DNA of 64,000 nt, from positions 25,715-89,714 of the forward strand of contig DASWMZ010000079.1 of assembly GCA_036399495.1 (NCBI GenBank), given 5' to 3'. Within the stretch, counting starts at the first letter, position 1, and the number at the start of each line of letters is the position of its first letter. The position numbers were made by a program, and so were the translations under genes. Below the pieces are notes generated by a model. It was not told where the DNA came from. It made no database searches and saw only the letters and a program-made list of their open reading frames with translations. Positions 8,712-19,180 of the stretch are shown in pieces. This DNA comes from Paradesertivirga sp036399495 (lineage in GTDB: Bacteria; Bacteroidota; Bacteroidia; Sphingobacteriales; Sphingobacteriaceae).

Positions 8712-11700
8712 ATGAAATTTAATTTCCAAACCACAACAAATTGGTGGAGAATCACGAAGTTAACATTTAGCCAGGTACTTATTTCGTCAGTATTATATGG
8801 CGTAAGCTTTGCAAATGTTAACACGTCAAACAATGCTGGCTTAAGTAATATTGGCAAAAAATCATTAATACAAATTCAGGGAACTGTAACCGATCAAGCC
8901 GGTGAAGCACTTCCAGGAGCAACTGTAAAAATTAAAGGAACATCAACAACTACAGTTACTGATGCAAACGGAGCATACACTATTAATGCTTCTACAGGCG
9001 ATGTGCTTGAATTTAGTTTTATTGGTCTAAAAACTACCGAAAGAACCGTTGGCTCATCTAGCGTTATTAATGTGGTTTTGGAGTCTGATTCAAATGTTCT
9101 GAAAGATGTTGTTGTAAACATTGGTTACGGAACAACTAAAACACGTAATGTTACTGGTGCAGTTGGCAGGCTTAGTGCTAGTGAAATAAACGACGTTCCT
9201 GTAGTGAGTTTAGATCAAGCTTTAACCGGCCGTATTGCGGGTGTTCAAGTTACAGAAAACTCAGCAGAACCAGGTGGCGAAATTTCTATCAAGATCCGTG
9301 GTATTGGTAGTATCACTCGAAATACTACTCCACTAATTGTAATAGATGGAATTCCGACCTCGGTGACTTTGAATTCTATAAATCCAAATGACATTGAAAG
9401 CATTGATATCGCTAAAGATGCTTCATCAAGTGCTATCTATGGAAGCAGGGGTTCGGCAGGGGTTATATTTGTAACTACTAAAAGAGGGAAAAATGGCGCA
9501 ACAAGAGTAAATTTTGATTCCTTTGCCGGTATACAAAATCTGAGCAGAAAAATCCCATTATTAAATGGGCCGGAATGGGTAACTATGGCTCAGAAATTTT
9601 TGGAGAATGGTGGCCAAAAAAGAAACCCTTATTGGGATAATCCCGCCAATCTTGCTAATACTGATTGGCAAGATGCTGTTTTAAATAAGGATGCCCCTAT
9701 GCAAAATTACAATTTGTCATTTGCAGGCGGTTCAGAAAAAGTAAGATCTTATTTTTCTGCTGGATACCAGAATCAAGAGGGAATTCTTCGTAAGTCTGAT
9801 TATAAAAGAATTACCTCCAGGCTTAACCTAGACTATGATCTTTCTAAAGCAATTAAGGTTGGGGCATCATTTAATTATGCTTGGGATAAAGGAGTAAATC
9901 CTATTACACAAGCTATATTTGATGGAGTTTTAGTAACTGCTTTGCAAGCTCGACCAGTTGAACCGGTATATACAAATATTGTTGGCCGTTACGGTGATAC
10001 GGCTCTTGGTTTAGGTCATTTAGCTGGTTTCAGGGGTTATTCTACTAATGCAGAACCTAACGGAAATCAAAACTATTATGGAGGAGTGGGTAATCCTGTA
10101 TTTAATAATGACTACATCAGAACAGATGCTTACGGACAAAACAATTCCTTGCTTAGTACCTTTTTCGCTGAAGCTACAATCTTAACCGGACTTACTTTTA
10201 AAAGTACATTCGGTTATAATTTAGGTGACAACCTTAGTAGGGGTGCCAGAGTGTGGGATCTTAGAGGTACGGGACTAACCGTTGGCGGCGAAACCTCTCT
10301 GAATGAGGGATGGTTCAAATCAAATTTCTGGAACGCGATCCAGACGTTAAATTATACTAAAGATTTTGGACAGCATAATATTTCAGCTCTGGTGGGTATT
10401 GATGCTCAAAAATCATCAGGTAGAAGAATAAATGGTACTTCAGGCGGTTTTCCGGAAAACGCGCCTACTTTTAGTGCAAGTGCAATTACAGGCAGAACTA
10501 CTACAGGAGCATTCGAGCCGTTTACATCTAGATTCTCCGTTTTAGGACGTTTAAATTATAACTTTGCTGACAAATATTTGCTTTCCGCTACTCTCAGAAG
10601 AGATGGAAGTTCAAGGTTTAATGAAGAAAACCGTTGGGGTTATTTCCCGTCAGTATCAGCAGGCTGGAGAATTTCTAAGGAAAACTTTATGAATGGCGTT
10701 TCATTTTTAGATGATTTAAAACTACGCGCCAGCTACGGTTCAGTGGGGAATGATAACATTCCAGACCTCCAGTTTGCTACTGCTTTCAACTCAGAAGCAG
10801 GTATGTTTGGCTATCCAATTGGAGGAAATCCTACTACTATTACCCCGGGGATAAGACCTGTTACTCTCGGAAATAAAAACATTAAATGGGAAAGAAATAT
10901 AGAAGTAAATTTTGGCTTAGATGCATCTTTCTTCAAAGGAGGAATCACTCTTTCCGCAGATTATTATGAAAAGAAGTTTGATGATTTACTAGGCTCGATT
11001 ACACTTCCCTTTACTTCTGCTCCGTTTACCAACACGTACACAGAGAATGCATTTTCAATGACAAATAGCGGTTTAGAATTGAATCTAGGGCTAAATAAGC
11101 GTTTAGGTGAAGTTGATTTTTCTGCAAATGCTAATTTTTCAACCTTGAACAATAAAGTTACCTCACTGTTTGCCGGTAATCCCACTGCCTTCGTGAATAA
11201 TGAGATCAATTTTACAGGTAACAGTAATGACAGGGATCATGGAGAAACCCGGACTTATGTGAATGAGAGAGTTGGAAACTTTTGGGGATATGAATTTGAC
11301 GGCATTATTCAAAACCAGGCTGAATTAAATGCTAGTCCTATGGATAAGAAACTTACTAAAATTGGCGATGTAAGATATAAAGATCTGAATGGCGATGGTA
11401 AAATTGATCGTGATAACGATAGAAAGTTTTTGGGTAATGGCCTACCTGGCTTCCTTTACGGTTTTGGCTTAAATGCAGCCTGGAAAGGCTTCGACTTATC
11501 TACTCTCTTTAACGGACAAGGTGATGTTCAGATTGCCAACATGGTACGTGGAGTAACCCATGGAATGAGGTTTATTGCTGGTAGTAACGGTGTTGTTAAT
11601 GTTTCAAGAGACTTGTTAAATAGCTGGGACGGAGAAGGAAGCAGTAATACTTTGCCTCGAGTTGCTTATGATACGCCATTCTCGAACAGGTGGTTTTCCA

Positions 11701-11984
11701 ACCAGTGGGTAGAGAATGGAGCATTCTTACGCCTAAGAAATGTTGCTTTAGGATATACACTGCCGTCTTCAGTAGCTTCAAAACTACGTATGTCGAGAAC
11801 CAGAATATATGTTTCCGGACAGAATATATTTACTGCAACAAAATATACAGGATATGATCCTGAAGTTGGAAGTGCAACGAGAAACAATTTTGATCAAAGT
11901 TCAAGACCGATGTCAGCTGGTGTAGATTTTGGAAGATACCCTAAAGCGAGAATGTATACCTTCGGTATCAGTACGCAGTTTTAA
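8712..11984 (+). CDS. SusC/RagA-family TonB-linked outer-membrane transporter
   Basis: 1090 residues. After the signal region comes a CarboxypepD-regulatory-like domain (~52-127, starting QIQGTVTDQAGEALPGA). Then there is a TonB-box-like stretch (VVNIGYGTTKTRNVTGAVG) and the plug (~140-260) with ALTGRIAGVQV, IKIRGIGSI and the SusC hallmark SIDIAKDASSSAIYGSRGS. The beta-barrel follows, ending in aromatic F. It imports a ligand bound by the SusD partner, powered by TonB-ExbBD. It is 24 bases upstream of susD. Ligand identity cannot be read from the sequence; the downstream genes (VCBS lipoproteins, haloperoxidase-like protein) are not those of a classical polysaccharide locus. Confidence 0.93.
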   Translation: MKFNFQTTTNWWRITKLTFSQVLISSVLYGVSFANVNTSNNAGLSNIGKKSLIQIQGTVTDQAGEALPGATVKIKGTSTTTVTDANGAYTINASTGDVLEFSFIGLKTTERTVGSSSVINVVLESDSNVLKDVVVNIGYGTTKTRNVTGAVGRLSASEINDVPVVSLDQALTGRIAGVQVTENSAEPGGEISIKIRGIGSITRNTTPLIVIDGIPTSVTLNSINPNDIESIDIAKDASSSAIYGSRGSAGVIFVTTKRGKNGATRVNFDSFAGIQNLSRKIPLLNGPEWVTMAQKFLENGGQKRNPYWDNPANLANTDWQDAVLNKDAPMQNYNLSFAGGSEKVRSYFSAGYQNQEGILRKSDYKRITSRLNLDYDLSKAIKVGASFNYAWDKGVNPITQAIFDGVLVTALQARPVEPVYTNIVGRYGDTALGLGHLAGFRGYSTNAEPNGNQNYYGGVGNPVFNNDYIRTDAYGQNNSLLSTFFAEATILTGLTFKSTFGYNLGDNLSRGARVWDLRGTGLTVGGETSLNEGWFKSNFWNAIQTLNYTKDFGQHNISALVGIDAQKSSGRRINGTSGGFPENAPTFSASAITGRTTTGAFEPFTSRFSVLGRLNYNFADKYLLSATLRRDGSSRFNEENRWGYFPSVSAGWRISKENFMNGVSFLDDLKLRASYGSVGNDNIPDLQFATAFNSEAGMFGYPIGGNPTTITPGIRPVTLGNKNIKWERNIEVNFGLDASFFKGGITLSADYYEKKFDDLLGSITLPFTSAPFTNTYTENAFSMTNSGLELNLGLNKRLGEVDFSANANFSTLNNKVTSLFAGNPTAFVNNEINFTGNSNDRDHGETRTYVNERVGNFWGYEFDGIIQNQAELNASPMDKKLTKIGDVRYKDLNGDGKIDRDNDRKFLGNGLPGFLYGFGLNAAWKGFDLSTLFNGQGDVQIANMVRGVTHGMRFIAGSNGVVNVSRDLLNSWDGEGSSNTLPRVAYDTPFSNRWFSNQWVENGAFLRLRNVALGYTLPSSVASKLRMSRTRIYVSGQNIFTATKYTGYDPEVGSATRNNFDQSSRPMSAGVDFGRYPKARMYTFGISTQF

Positions 11985-12008
11985 ATAGAATAAACTAAAT
12001 ATATTAAT

Positions 12009-13565
12009 ATGAAAAAGACAAGATATTTGTTGCTAACAACACTTACTTTACTAACCTTAGTTTCATTATGGGCATGTAAAAAGTCGTTCTTTGAAACAGG
12101 AAGAACAGATGGTACCATTGTTGAATCGAGTTCTTTCACAGTTAAGAGCGATTTCGACCAAGCCCTTATTGGAGCGTATACTCCCTTGCAGGGGCAAGAT
12201 GCTTTCGGCGGTGGGGTACAAATTAAAGTTCCAAACGCTGTAATGCAAGACATGATTGCTGGTGGGGATGAAAAGCCCTTCTCTGGCTCTCTTGCGGCGT
12301 ATATGCAAGGCAATGCCGATATGCAAGCCTATTACAGAATGTACTTCCAGATTGCTGCTAATTCCAATGTAGTAATAAGCAAGCTTGCAGACGTGCAACC
12401 AGGTGTTCTTACAGAGGCTGAAAATAATTTAATACGTGGGCAGGCTAAGTTTTTGCGTGGCTACGCGTATTTCAATTTAGCAAGAGCTTTCGGTGATGTT
12501 CCAATGCCCTTAGCAATTTACGAACCGAGTCAGAACACCCTTCCTTGTACCAAGAAAGCTGATATCTTTAAACAAGTTATTGCTGACCTCATGGACGCTG
12601 AAGCTAATTTGCCGGAGGCAAATGTTTACGGTTCAGGCGATAGGGGTCGTGTAACAAGAGGTGCCGCACTTGCTTATCTCGCAAATACGTATATGTATAC
12701 TGAAGAATGGGCGAAAGCAAAGATCGAAACTGATAAGTTAATGGCTTTAACTAAGCCTAAATATGCACTGGCTGCAGATCCTCAAACCCCATTTTCAATA
12801 AAGAACAAGAATACTCCGGAATACATTGCTGAAAACATCTTTGAAATTCAAGGTAGAGATGGCTCTGACAGACAATTTCAATGGGGTGGCACTCCTAACA
12901 CCGGAACCCTTGTACCTGTCTTTACCACCCCGGGAGTAGGAGCTAAATTTACTCCAGTTTCTAATGGCGGTTGGGGCGAATGGATTATTAATAAAAAAGC
13001 TGTAGAGTCTTTTGAGCCCGGTGATAAAAGACTTACGAAAATGATAGTAAAGCATGGAGGAACAAACTACAGAGGTGAATTCTTTACCGAAGATATGACC
13101 GCAGATGCTTGGAAGAATAATCAGAAGTTCAATTCTGCATGGACTACAAAATACTGGCTGGGACCTGCCCCCACAGCTGTTCCTGGTGGTGCATCGTTTT
13201 TAAGTCATCAATATCTTCCTCAAATGCGGTTTGCAGAAGTATTGTTAAATTATGCTGAGATACAATTTAAATTAGGTAATCTAACTGGTCCGGAGGGTGC
13301 TTATGAATATTTGAACAAAGTGCGTCGCAGAGCAGGATTACCTGAAATCTTAACTTCAGCAAATTTCATAGCAACTTTAATGAACGAACGCAGACACGAG
13401 TTGGTTATGGAACCAAACCTTTGGTGGCATTATACCAGAACAGGTACTGCTAAGGCTTTTCTGAAGAACGAACATGGAGTTGATATGGAGGACAGATGGG
13501 TTCATTTTCCTATACCTGGAAGGGAAAAAGCATTTAATCCAAATATTTGTAGCAACGGATATTAA
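12009..13565 (+). CDS. SusD/RagB-family nutrient-binding outer-membrane lipoprotein
   Basis: 518 residues. It has a lipoprotein signal with lipobox LWAC (lipidated Cys23), then the SusD TPR-like helices. Family landmarks include NLIRGQAKFLRGYAYFNLAR about residue 140, RGAALAYLANTYMYTEEW, and the C-terminal EVLLNYAEIQFKLG with NKVRRRAG and LMNERRHEL. It forms the lid on the SusC barrel encoded just upstream and captures the ligand at the cell surface. A hairpin terminator-like element follows, so downstream VCBS genes may be expressed at lower levels. Confidence 0.93.
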   Translation: MKKTRYLLLTTLTLLTLVSLWACKKSFFETGRTDGTIVESSSFTVKSDFDQALIGAYTPLQGQDAFGGGVQIKVPNAVMQDMIAGGDEKPFSGSLAAYMQGNADMQAYYRMYFQIAANSNVVISKLADVQPGVLTEAENNLIRGQAKFLRGYAYFNLARAFGDVPMPLAIYEPSQNTLPCTKKADIFKQVIADLMDAEANLPEANVYGSGDRGRVTRGAALAYLANTYMYTEEWAKAKIETDKLMALTKPKYALAADPQTPFSIKNKNTPEYIAENIFEIQGRDGSDRQFQWGGTPNTGTLVPVFTTPGVGAKFTPVSNGGWGEWIINKKAVESFEPGDKRLTKMIVKHGGTNYRGEFFTEDMTADAWKNNQKFNSAWTTKYWLGPAPTAVPGGASFLSHQYLPQMRFAEVLLNYAEIQFKLGNLTGPEGAYEYLNKVRRRAGLPEILTSANFIATLMNERRHELVMEPNLWWHYTRTGTAKAFLKNEHGVDMEDRWVHFPIPGREKAFNPNICSNGY

Positions 13566-13585
13566 ATAATAATATAATAATGCTT

Positions 13586-13620
13586 GAAAGTACAGGGTTT
13601 TAATAAGCTCTGTACTTTCT
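13586..13620 (+). terminator. Terminator-like hairpin after susD
   Basis: A 12-bp stem with one G-U pair (13586-13597 with 13608-13619) and a 10-base loop, followed by TTGTATAT. The T-run is weak, so it may act as an attenuator between susCD and the VCBS genes or stabilise the susCD mRNA 3' end. Confidence 0.6.
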
Positions 13621-13673
13621 TGTATATATACATTAGATAAATACACCAATAGTAATACCTTCTTCAAACGAAA

Positions 13674-16600
13674 ATGACATTACTGGCAAACAGGCTTATC
13701 GTTATATTTTTGATCAATATTATTTGGCTGTTTATTTGCTGCTCAAAAAAGGAAGATAAAAAATTATTTGAAGAGGTACCCTCTTCAGTTTCACACATTG
13801 ATTTTGATAATAAAGTATTGCCTACGTTCGATCTAAATATTCTCGACTATAATTACTTTTACAATGGTGGCGGAGTTGCTGCTGCAGATTTTAATAATGA
13901 CGGTTTAACCGATTTATATTTTACGGGAAATAAAGTTCCCAGTAAGCTCTATTTAAATAAAGGAAACTTTTCCTTTGAAGACATTACGGCCCGGGCACGC
14001 TTGACAACAACCGGCTGGGCAACTGGTATCGCGGTGGCAGATATCAATAATGATGGCTTACAGGATATGTTTGTATCCTACGCCGGCCACCCCGAAGCGT
14101 CAAAAAGAGTTCATCAACTTTTTATTAATAAAGGAATCAATAAAAAGGGGCTACCCTCTTTTAATGATGAGGCAGCTGCTTATGGGCTTGCCGATACCAG
14201 CTACACCACTCAATCTGTTTTTTTCGATTTTGATAAAGATGGTGATTTAGACCTGTTACTGGCTAATCATTATCAGGATTTAACAAACCCTAATTACCCA
14301 TTACCAATTCTATCTGATGGAAAATCGAGCAGTAATAATAAACTATTCAGAAATGATAATGGGCATTTTACAGAAATATCTAAAAAGGCGGGAATTTTGC
14401 TGGAAGGATATAGCCTGGGAGTAGTGATAAGTGATATTAATAATGATGGCTGGCCTGATATTTATTTTCCTCAGGATTTCACATATGACGATGCTCTGTA
14501 TATAAATAACACCGATGGGACCTTCAAAGAGAGCATAAGACAATATGTGAATCATACTTCCCGATTTTCTATGGGATGTGATATAGCCGATTTTAATAAC
14601 GATACGTATCCGGATATTTTTACTGCTGATATGATGCCGGCAGATAATGAGCGGCAGAAAATAATGAATATTGCGATGAATAATGATCGATTCAATTTGA
14701 CATTGTCTTTAGGGTATCTGCCGCAGTATGCACGCAATATGCTGCAATTAAATAACGGACCAGGTCCTGGTGGGAATTATTCTTTTTCAGAGATTGGACA
14801 GCTCGCCGGCGTATACAAAACCGACTGGAGCTGGTCTACCCTCTTTGCAGATCTTGATAATGACGGTTGGAAAGACCTTTTTATAACCAACGGTATTCCC
14901 AAAGATATTACCAATAATGACTTTGTAAGTTACCGGGCACAGAAAAATATAAATTCGGCAGATCTTAAAGCGATTAAAAACGACCTGCTGAAACAAATTG
15001 AAGCGCTTGAGCCTGTAGACAAGCCGAATTATGTTTTTAAGAATAATAAGGATCTTACATTTACAGACAAAGGTTCAGATTGGGGATTAGCCGTAAAGGG
15101 CATGTCTAACGGTGCCGTATATGTTGATTTAGATAACGATGGAGACCTGGACATCGTAACAAATAATATGAATGCAACCGCAGGGGTTTTTAAGAATAGA
15201 AGTAACGAATTATACAAAAACTCCTACGTTAAAATAAAACTTAAAGGAAAACATGCTATAGGGGCCAAGGTATATTTAAAGAATGCCGGCGGAACTCAAT
15301 TCCTTGAAAATAACCCGGTAAGAGGGTTTCAATCCTCACAGGATCCCGTATTACATTTTGGTTTGGGAAAGGATTCCCTTATAAATGAAGTTAAAGTTGT
15401 CTGGCTTGACGGAAAAGTCGAAGTAAGAGAGCAGATCAAAGCGAATCAGGTATTGCTTTTTGACTACAATAATTCAAAGAGCGTAATAAATAGCGCACCA
15501 AAATCACCAGCTTCTTTGCCTCTATTTACTGAAGTGACGCAAGGCTCTGGTTTTGACTTTACGCATTATCAAAATCCTTTTGAAGATTTTAATCTTGAAC
15601 CGCTTCTCCCTCACCGGTTTTCGAGAAACGGCCCCTATGTTTGTGTGGGTGATGTGGATAAAAATGGGCTGGAAGATGTTTGGATAGGTGGCGCGGCTAA
15701 AATTTCGGGAAAGTTATTCTTGCAGCAACCGAACAATAAATTTATTGATAAAGATATGCCAGATCCCGGGTATGAAGATATGGGTGGTGTATTTTTCGAT
15801 GCGGATAAGGATAACGATCTTGATCTTTACGTAGTAAGCGGAGGAAATGCCTATAATCCTTTTACTGCAACTTATCAGGATAGATTGTACATCAACGATG
15901 GAAAAGGTAATTTTAAAATAGCGACAGATGCGCTCCCTCAAACGTACGCCAGTGGTTCTGTTGTATTAACACAAGATTTTGATAAAGATGGAGATCTGGA
16001 TCTTTTTGTGGGGGGCAGGGTATCTCCTACACAATATCCGCTTCCACCTCAAAGCTACATGCTTCAAAATAACGGCGAGGGTAAATTTGAAGACGTAACC
16101 GCTCAAGTTTGTCCCGAACTGGGTAACATAGGAATGGTTACCTCAGCGGTATGGCAAGATTATAATAAGGACGGGAATATTGATTTAATCATTGCGGGCG
16201 AATGTATGCCTGTAACAATTTTTAAAAATAATAAAGGAAACTTCACAAAATTAGCAAATTCTACACTGGAGTCTTCGTCAGGCTGGTGGTTTAGCCTGAC
16301 TTCAGCTGATATGGACAACGATGGGGATGTGGATTTTATAGCCGGAAATCTGGGTTCAAATAACCGTTTTGGAGTTACGCCAAATACTCCCCTTACTGTA
16401 TACGGAAAGGATTTTGATGGAAACGGCACCATAAAACCTATCTTATCCTATTACCTCAATAACACAAAATATACCATTGCAGATCGCGATCAGATCACTT
16501 CTGTTATGCCGTCCATTAAGAAGAAATTCGACACTTATGGTAAATTTGGTAAAGCTGATTTTGAAGATATCTTCACCAAGGACGATCTATCAGAGGCAAC

Positions 16601-16988
16601 CAAACTCACGGTTAGCAATCTTAAATCGGTATATATCGAGAATAAGGGTAACGATACTTTTCAAATACACGATTTGCCAATCAGAGCTCAATTTTCGGCA
16701 ATTCAATCCATAATAGCATCTGATTTTGATAAAGATGGCCTGAAGGATCTACTGATTGCCGGCAACTTTTACAGCCCCGATTTTATGACCGGCAGATACG
16801 ATGCCTCCATAGGGTTGTTTCTAAAGGGAAACGGTAAAGGTAAATTTATTCCTATATCTTCTGCAGAAAGTGGAATACATATTAAAGGTGATGCAAGAGC
16901 ATTAACAACATTAAAAATCGAAGATCGCTCCGTTATTCTTGCCGCTATTAATCAGGGTAAATTTCAACTGTTTAAAGCCAATTATTAA
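13674..16988 (+). CDS. FG-GAP/VCBS-repeat lipoprotein with ASPIC/UnbV domain
   Basis: 1104 residues. An N-terminal hydrophobic signal ends in a Cys-Cys lipobox (WLFICCSKKED, about residue 22). Many FG-GAP/VCBS blades with Ca-binding loops of the type DFNNDGLTDLYF, DLDNDGWKDLFI and DFDKDGDLDLFVGG build one or two seven-bladed integrin-alpha-like propellers. Between them, about residues 520-600, is an ASPIC/UnbV domain (LHFGLGKDSLINEVKVVW). It is a homologue of the 1183-residue protein at 19181. The location is expected to be the outer membrane, facing out or into the periplasm. In Bacteroidota such genes cluster with SusCD; biochemical function is unknown. Confidence 0.85.
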   Translation: MTLLANRLIVIFLINIIWLFICCSKKEDKKLFEEVPSSVSHIDFDNKVLPTFDLNILDYNYFYNGGGVAAADFNNDGLTDLYFTGNKVPSKLYLNKGNFSFEDITARARLTTTGWATGIAVADINNDGLQDMFVSYAGHPEASKRVHQLFINKGINKKGLPSFNDEAAAYGLADTSYTTQSVFFDFDKDGDLDLLLANHYQDLTNPNYPLPILSDGKSSSNNKLFRNDNGHFTEISKKAGILLEGYSLGVVISDINNDGWPDIYFPQDFTYDDALYINNTDGTFKESIRQYVNHTSRFSMGCDIADFNNDTYPDIFTADMMPADNERQKIMNIAMNNDRFNLTLSLGYLPQYARNMLQLNNGPGPGGNYSFSEIGQLAGVYKTDWSWSTLFADLDNDGWKDLFITNGIPKDITNNDFVSYRAQKNINSADLKAIKNDLLKQIEALEPVDKPNYVFKNNKDLTFTDKGSDWGLAVKGMSNGAVYVDLDNDGDLDIVTNNMNATAGVFKNRSNELYKNSYVKIKLKGKHAIGAKVYLKNAGGTQFLENNPVRGFQSSQDPVLHFGLGKDSLINEVKVVWLDGKVEVREQIKANQVLLFDYNNSKSVINSAPKSPASLPLFTEVTQGSGFDFTHYQNPFEDFNLEPLLPHRFSRNGPYVCVGDVDKNGLEDVWIGGAAKISGKLFLQQPNNKFIDKDMPDPGYEDMGGVFFDADKDNDLDLYVVSGGNAYNPFTATYQDRLYINDGKGNFKIATDALPQTYASGSVVLTQDFDKDGDLDLFVGGRVSPTQYPLPPQSYMLQNNGEGKFEDVTAQVCPELGNIGMVTSAVWQDYNKDGNIDLIIAGECMPVTIFKNNKGNFTKLANSTLESSSGWWFSLTSADMDNDGDVDFIAGNLGSNNRFGVTPNTPLTVYGKDFDGNGTIKPILSYYLNNTKYTIADRDQITSVMPSIKKKFDTYGKFGKADFEDIFTKDDLSEATKLTVSNLKSVYIENKGNDTFQIHDLPIRAQFSAIQSIIASDFDKDGLKDLLIAGNFYSPDFMTGRYDASIGLFLKGNGKGKFIPISSAESGIHIKGDARALTTLKIEDRSVILAAINQGKFQLFKANY

Positions 16989-17026
16989 GTGCAGTTTAAC
17001 ACTATATAAGTTATCACTTCCTGCTA

Positions 17027-18655
17027 ATGAAATATGATCAGTTAATAGTAAAGCAAATTATGAGAATACCCGACTTTATGATTAAAATCAGATGTTTACC
17101 AGGGGCAAAAGTTGCTTTATTAATCTTAGTTTTAGGTACCTCGGCTTGTAATCTGGCTAGCGATAATTCTAAAGAAACTCAGGATAATCAAGCCTATTTA
17201 GAAACGGATAAGGACTCATTAATAAAAGGAAAGGCATTGTTTCAAACACATTGTAAAGCCTGCCACCTCCTACCCAACCCTAAGAGATTACCTAAAGAAA
17301 TTTGGGACAAACATGTCTTACCTCTAATGGCTAACAGGATGGGGCTAGGCCAGGAATATGAACGTTTAATCAGCCCGGAAGAAAGAGCTATAGAAGAAGA
17401 AAATAATCTTATTCCTAAAAACCCGATGATCAAGTTATCGGAATATGAATTGATAAAGTCATATATCCTCTCAGTAGCGCCTGATAGCCTTCATTATGCC
17501 GGCGAGAGGCAATATCGAAGCAAATTGCTAACTCAATTCAATAGAAAAAACATTTCTCTACACCCTCCAAATCCATCCCTTATAACGGGCTTGAAATTTA
17601 ACTCTGAGACAAAAAATGTATGGGTTTCAACTATGAATGGCCAGGTTTTTCGGTGGAAATGGAATGAAGGCGTAACTGCAACGGAAAATATTGGTAATGT
17701 AGTGGTTGATTTTACATTCTATAAAGACAAGACCTATTTTACGGATATTGGAATCATGGTTCCATCAGAATTAAGTAGAGGTAGATTCATCCAAGCCGGA
17801 GGTAAACAAGCACCATTACTAGAAAATCTCCACCGGCCTGTAATCTCACTAATGGAAGATTTAGATAAGGATGGTATTCCGGAAGTTGTTGTTGGAAATT
17901 TTGGAAAAAACCTGGGATCCCTGTCTCTTTTTAAAAAAGCGGCTAAAGACGGTGTCTATACGGAGACTAAACTATTATCTATCCCGGGAGCTGTACAATG
18001 TTATATTAAAGATATGAACAATGACGGATTAAAGGATATAGTAGCATTATTTTCTCAGGCGGATGAAAGTGTATATATATTCTTACAAAAAACGGATTCA
18101 AAATTTGATGCTAAAAGAGTCCTGCGTTTCCCTCCCGACTACGGAACTACGGACATGATTATGGTCGATTATAACAAAGACGGGCATATGGATATTGTGA
18201 CAGCTAATGGAGACAATGCCGATTATTCTATCGTACTTAAAGATTACCATGGGCTCAGGATACATATTAACCAGGGAAATAATGTATTTAAAGAAACCTT
18301 CTTTTATCCTTTGTATGGAGCAACAAAACTGCTGGCGGATGATTTTGACCAGGATGGCGATATTGATTTCGCTATAAATTGTTTTTTTCCTGATTATGGT
18401 AACTTACTTACTGAATCGTTTGTATATCTCCAAAATGATAATTCCAATAAATATGCTTTTTCATCATACAAAACCGAAGACGGTTTGCCTGTGAAATCTC
18501 TTACGCTTGAAAAAGGGGATATTGATAATGACGGTGACATAGATATCATTTTAGGAAATTTTTCTAAATCGCCCGTTCCAGTTCCCCAACATTTAGATGA
18601 CATGTGGAATCAGGCCGATTACGGGTTGATAGTGTTTGAGAATAGGTTAAAATAG
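17027..18655 (+). CDS. VCBS-repeat lipoprotein with N-terminal cytochrome c haem motif
   Basis: 542 residues from the first ATG; inner ATGs at 17060 and 17078 are also plausible because the hydrophobic signal and lipobox (LGTSAC) begin only at about residue 30. After the lipid Cys (about residue 41) comes a CKACH motif (about residues 76-80). This is a c-type haem site, with a candidate axial Met in PLMANRMG. Residues ~170-540 form an FG-GAP/VCBS propeller with loops such as DLDKDGIPEVVVGN, DYNKDGHMDIVTAN and DIDNDGDIDIILGN. A haem domain joined to a propeller suggests electron transfer from a surface-bound substrate. It follows the larger VCBS gene by 38 bases, so it is cotranscribed. Exact role unknown. 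Confidence 0.8.
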   Translation: MKYDQLIVKQIMRIPDFMIKIRCLPGAKVALLILVLGTSACNLASDNSKETQDNQAYLETDKDSLIKGKALFQTHCKACHLLPNPKRLPKEIWDKHVLPLMANRMGLGQEYERLISPEERAIEEENNLIPKNPMIKLSEYELIKSYILSVAPDSLHYAGERQYRSKLLTQFNRKNISLHPPNPSLITGLKFNSETKNVWVSTMNGQVFRWKWNEGVTATENIGNVVVDFTFYKDKTYFTDIGIMVPSELSRGRFIQAGGKQAPLLENLHRPVISLMEDLDKDGIPEVVVGNFGKNLGSLSLFKKAAKDGVYTETKLLSIPGAVQCYIKDMNNDGLKDIVALFSQADESVYIFLQKTDSKFDAKRVLRFPPDYGTTDMIMVDYNKDGHMDIVTANGDNADYSIVLKDYHGLRIHINQGNNVFKETFFYPLYGATKLLADDFDQDGDIDFAINCFFPDYGNLLTESFVYLQNDNSNKYAFSSYKTEDGLPVKSLTLEKGDIDNDGDIDIILGNFSKSPVPVPQHLDDMWNQADYGLIVFENRLK

Positions 18656-19180
18656 GGCAGATAAATAGGCAATCATCCCTAAACATTCTAACATAAAACT
18701 ATCCCCCATTTTACTTTACAAACACTAGCCAATAATGTAAGGGTGTATGATTTTTTAATTTTAATGTTCCCTGTTGCCATAAAGTTTCGTGTTAAACATT
18801 ATCTCGCTACTGATAGTGGCATTAAAATCGGCTGAAAAGATAATATAGTACCCTGATTAAATAAATCAAAGCCCTATAGTTTAAGTAACCTTAAAATTGT
18901 TTATGTAAAGATATTTAGATTTCCTGTATCTTGTCAAAGCAATATTTATAAACGAGAAACCCTTGCCTAAAAACCTTCGACACTTCGCAAAAACAAATAG
19001 TGTACCGGTATTATTTAAGGGAACTTTTTAAAATCACAAATTGACGTTTCACGTAATTAGATGCTATGTAAAAATAAGCCAATTATGGATTGATCGTGTT
19101 TGAAACAGACTGAAGTACGGTACTTCCTTCTGGAAATTGTTTTTTTATTTTTCATATGCCCAAGCTATTTCAAATTAGTT
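18656..19180. other. Gene-free region before the third VCBS gene
   Basis: About 520 bases with no supportable gene. It is AT-rich, with no strong hairpin terminator and no perfect TAnnTTTG box. An in-frame TTG at 19100 extends the next gene by 27 residues but adds a second hydrophobic stretch before the real signal peptide, so I treat 19100-19180 as leader. Confidence 0.45.

Noticed and set aside
19100..19180. TTG start for the third VCBS protein
   Set aside because: It would put a second hydrophobic stretch before the real lipoprotein signal. The ATG at 19181 gives a normal lipobox.
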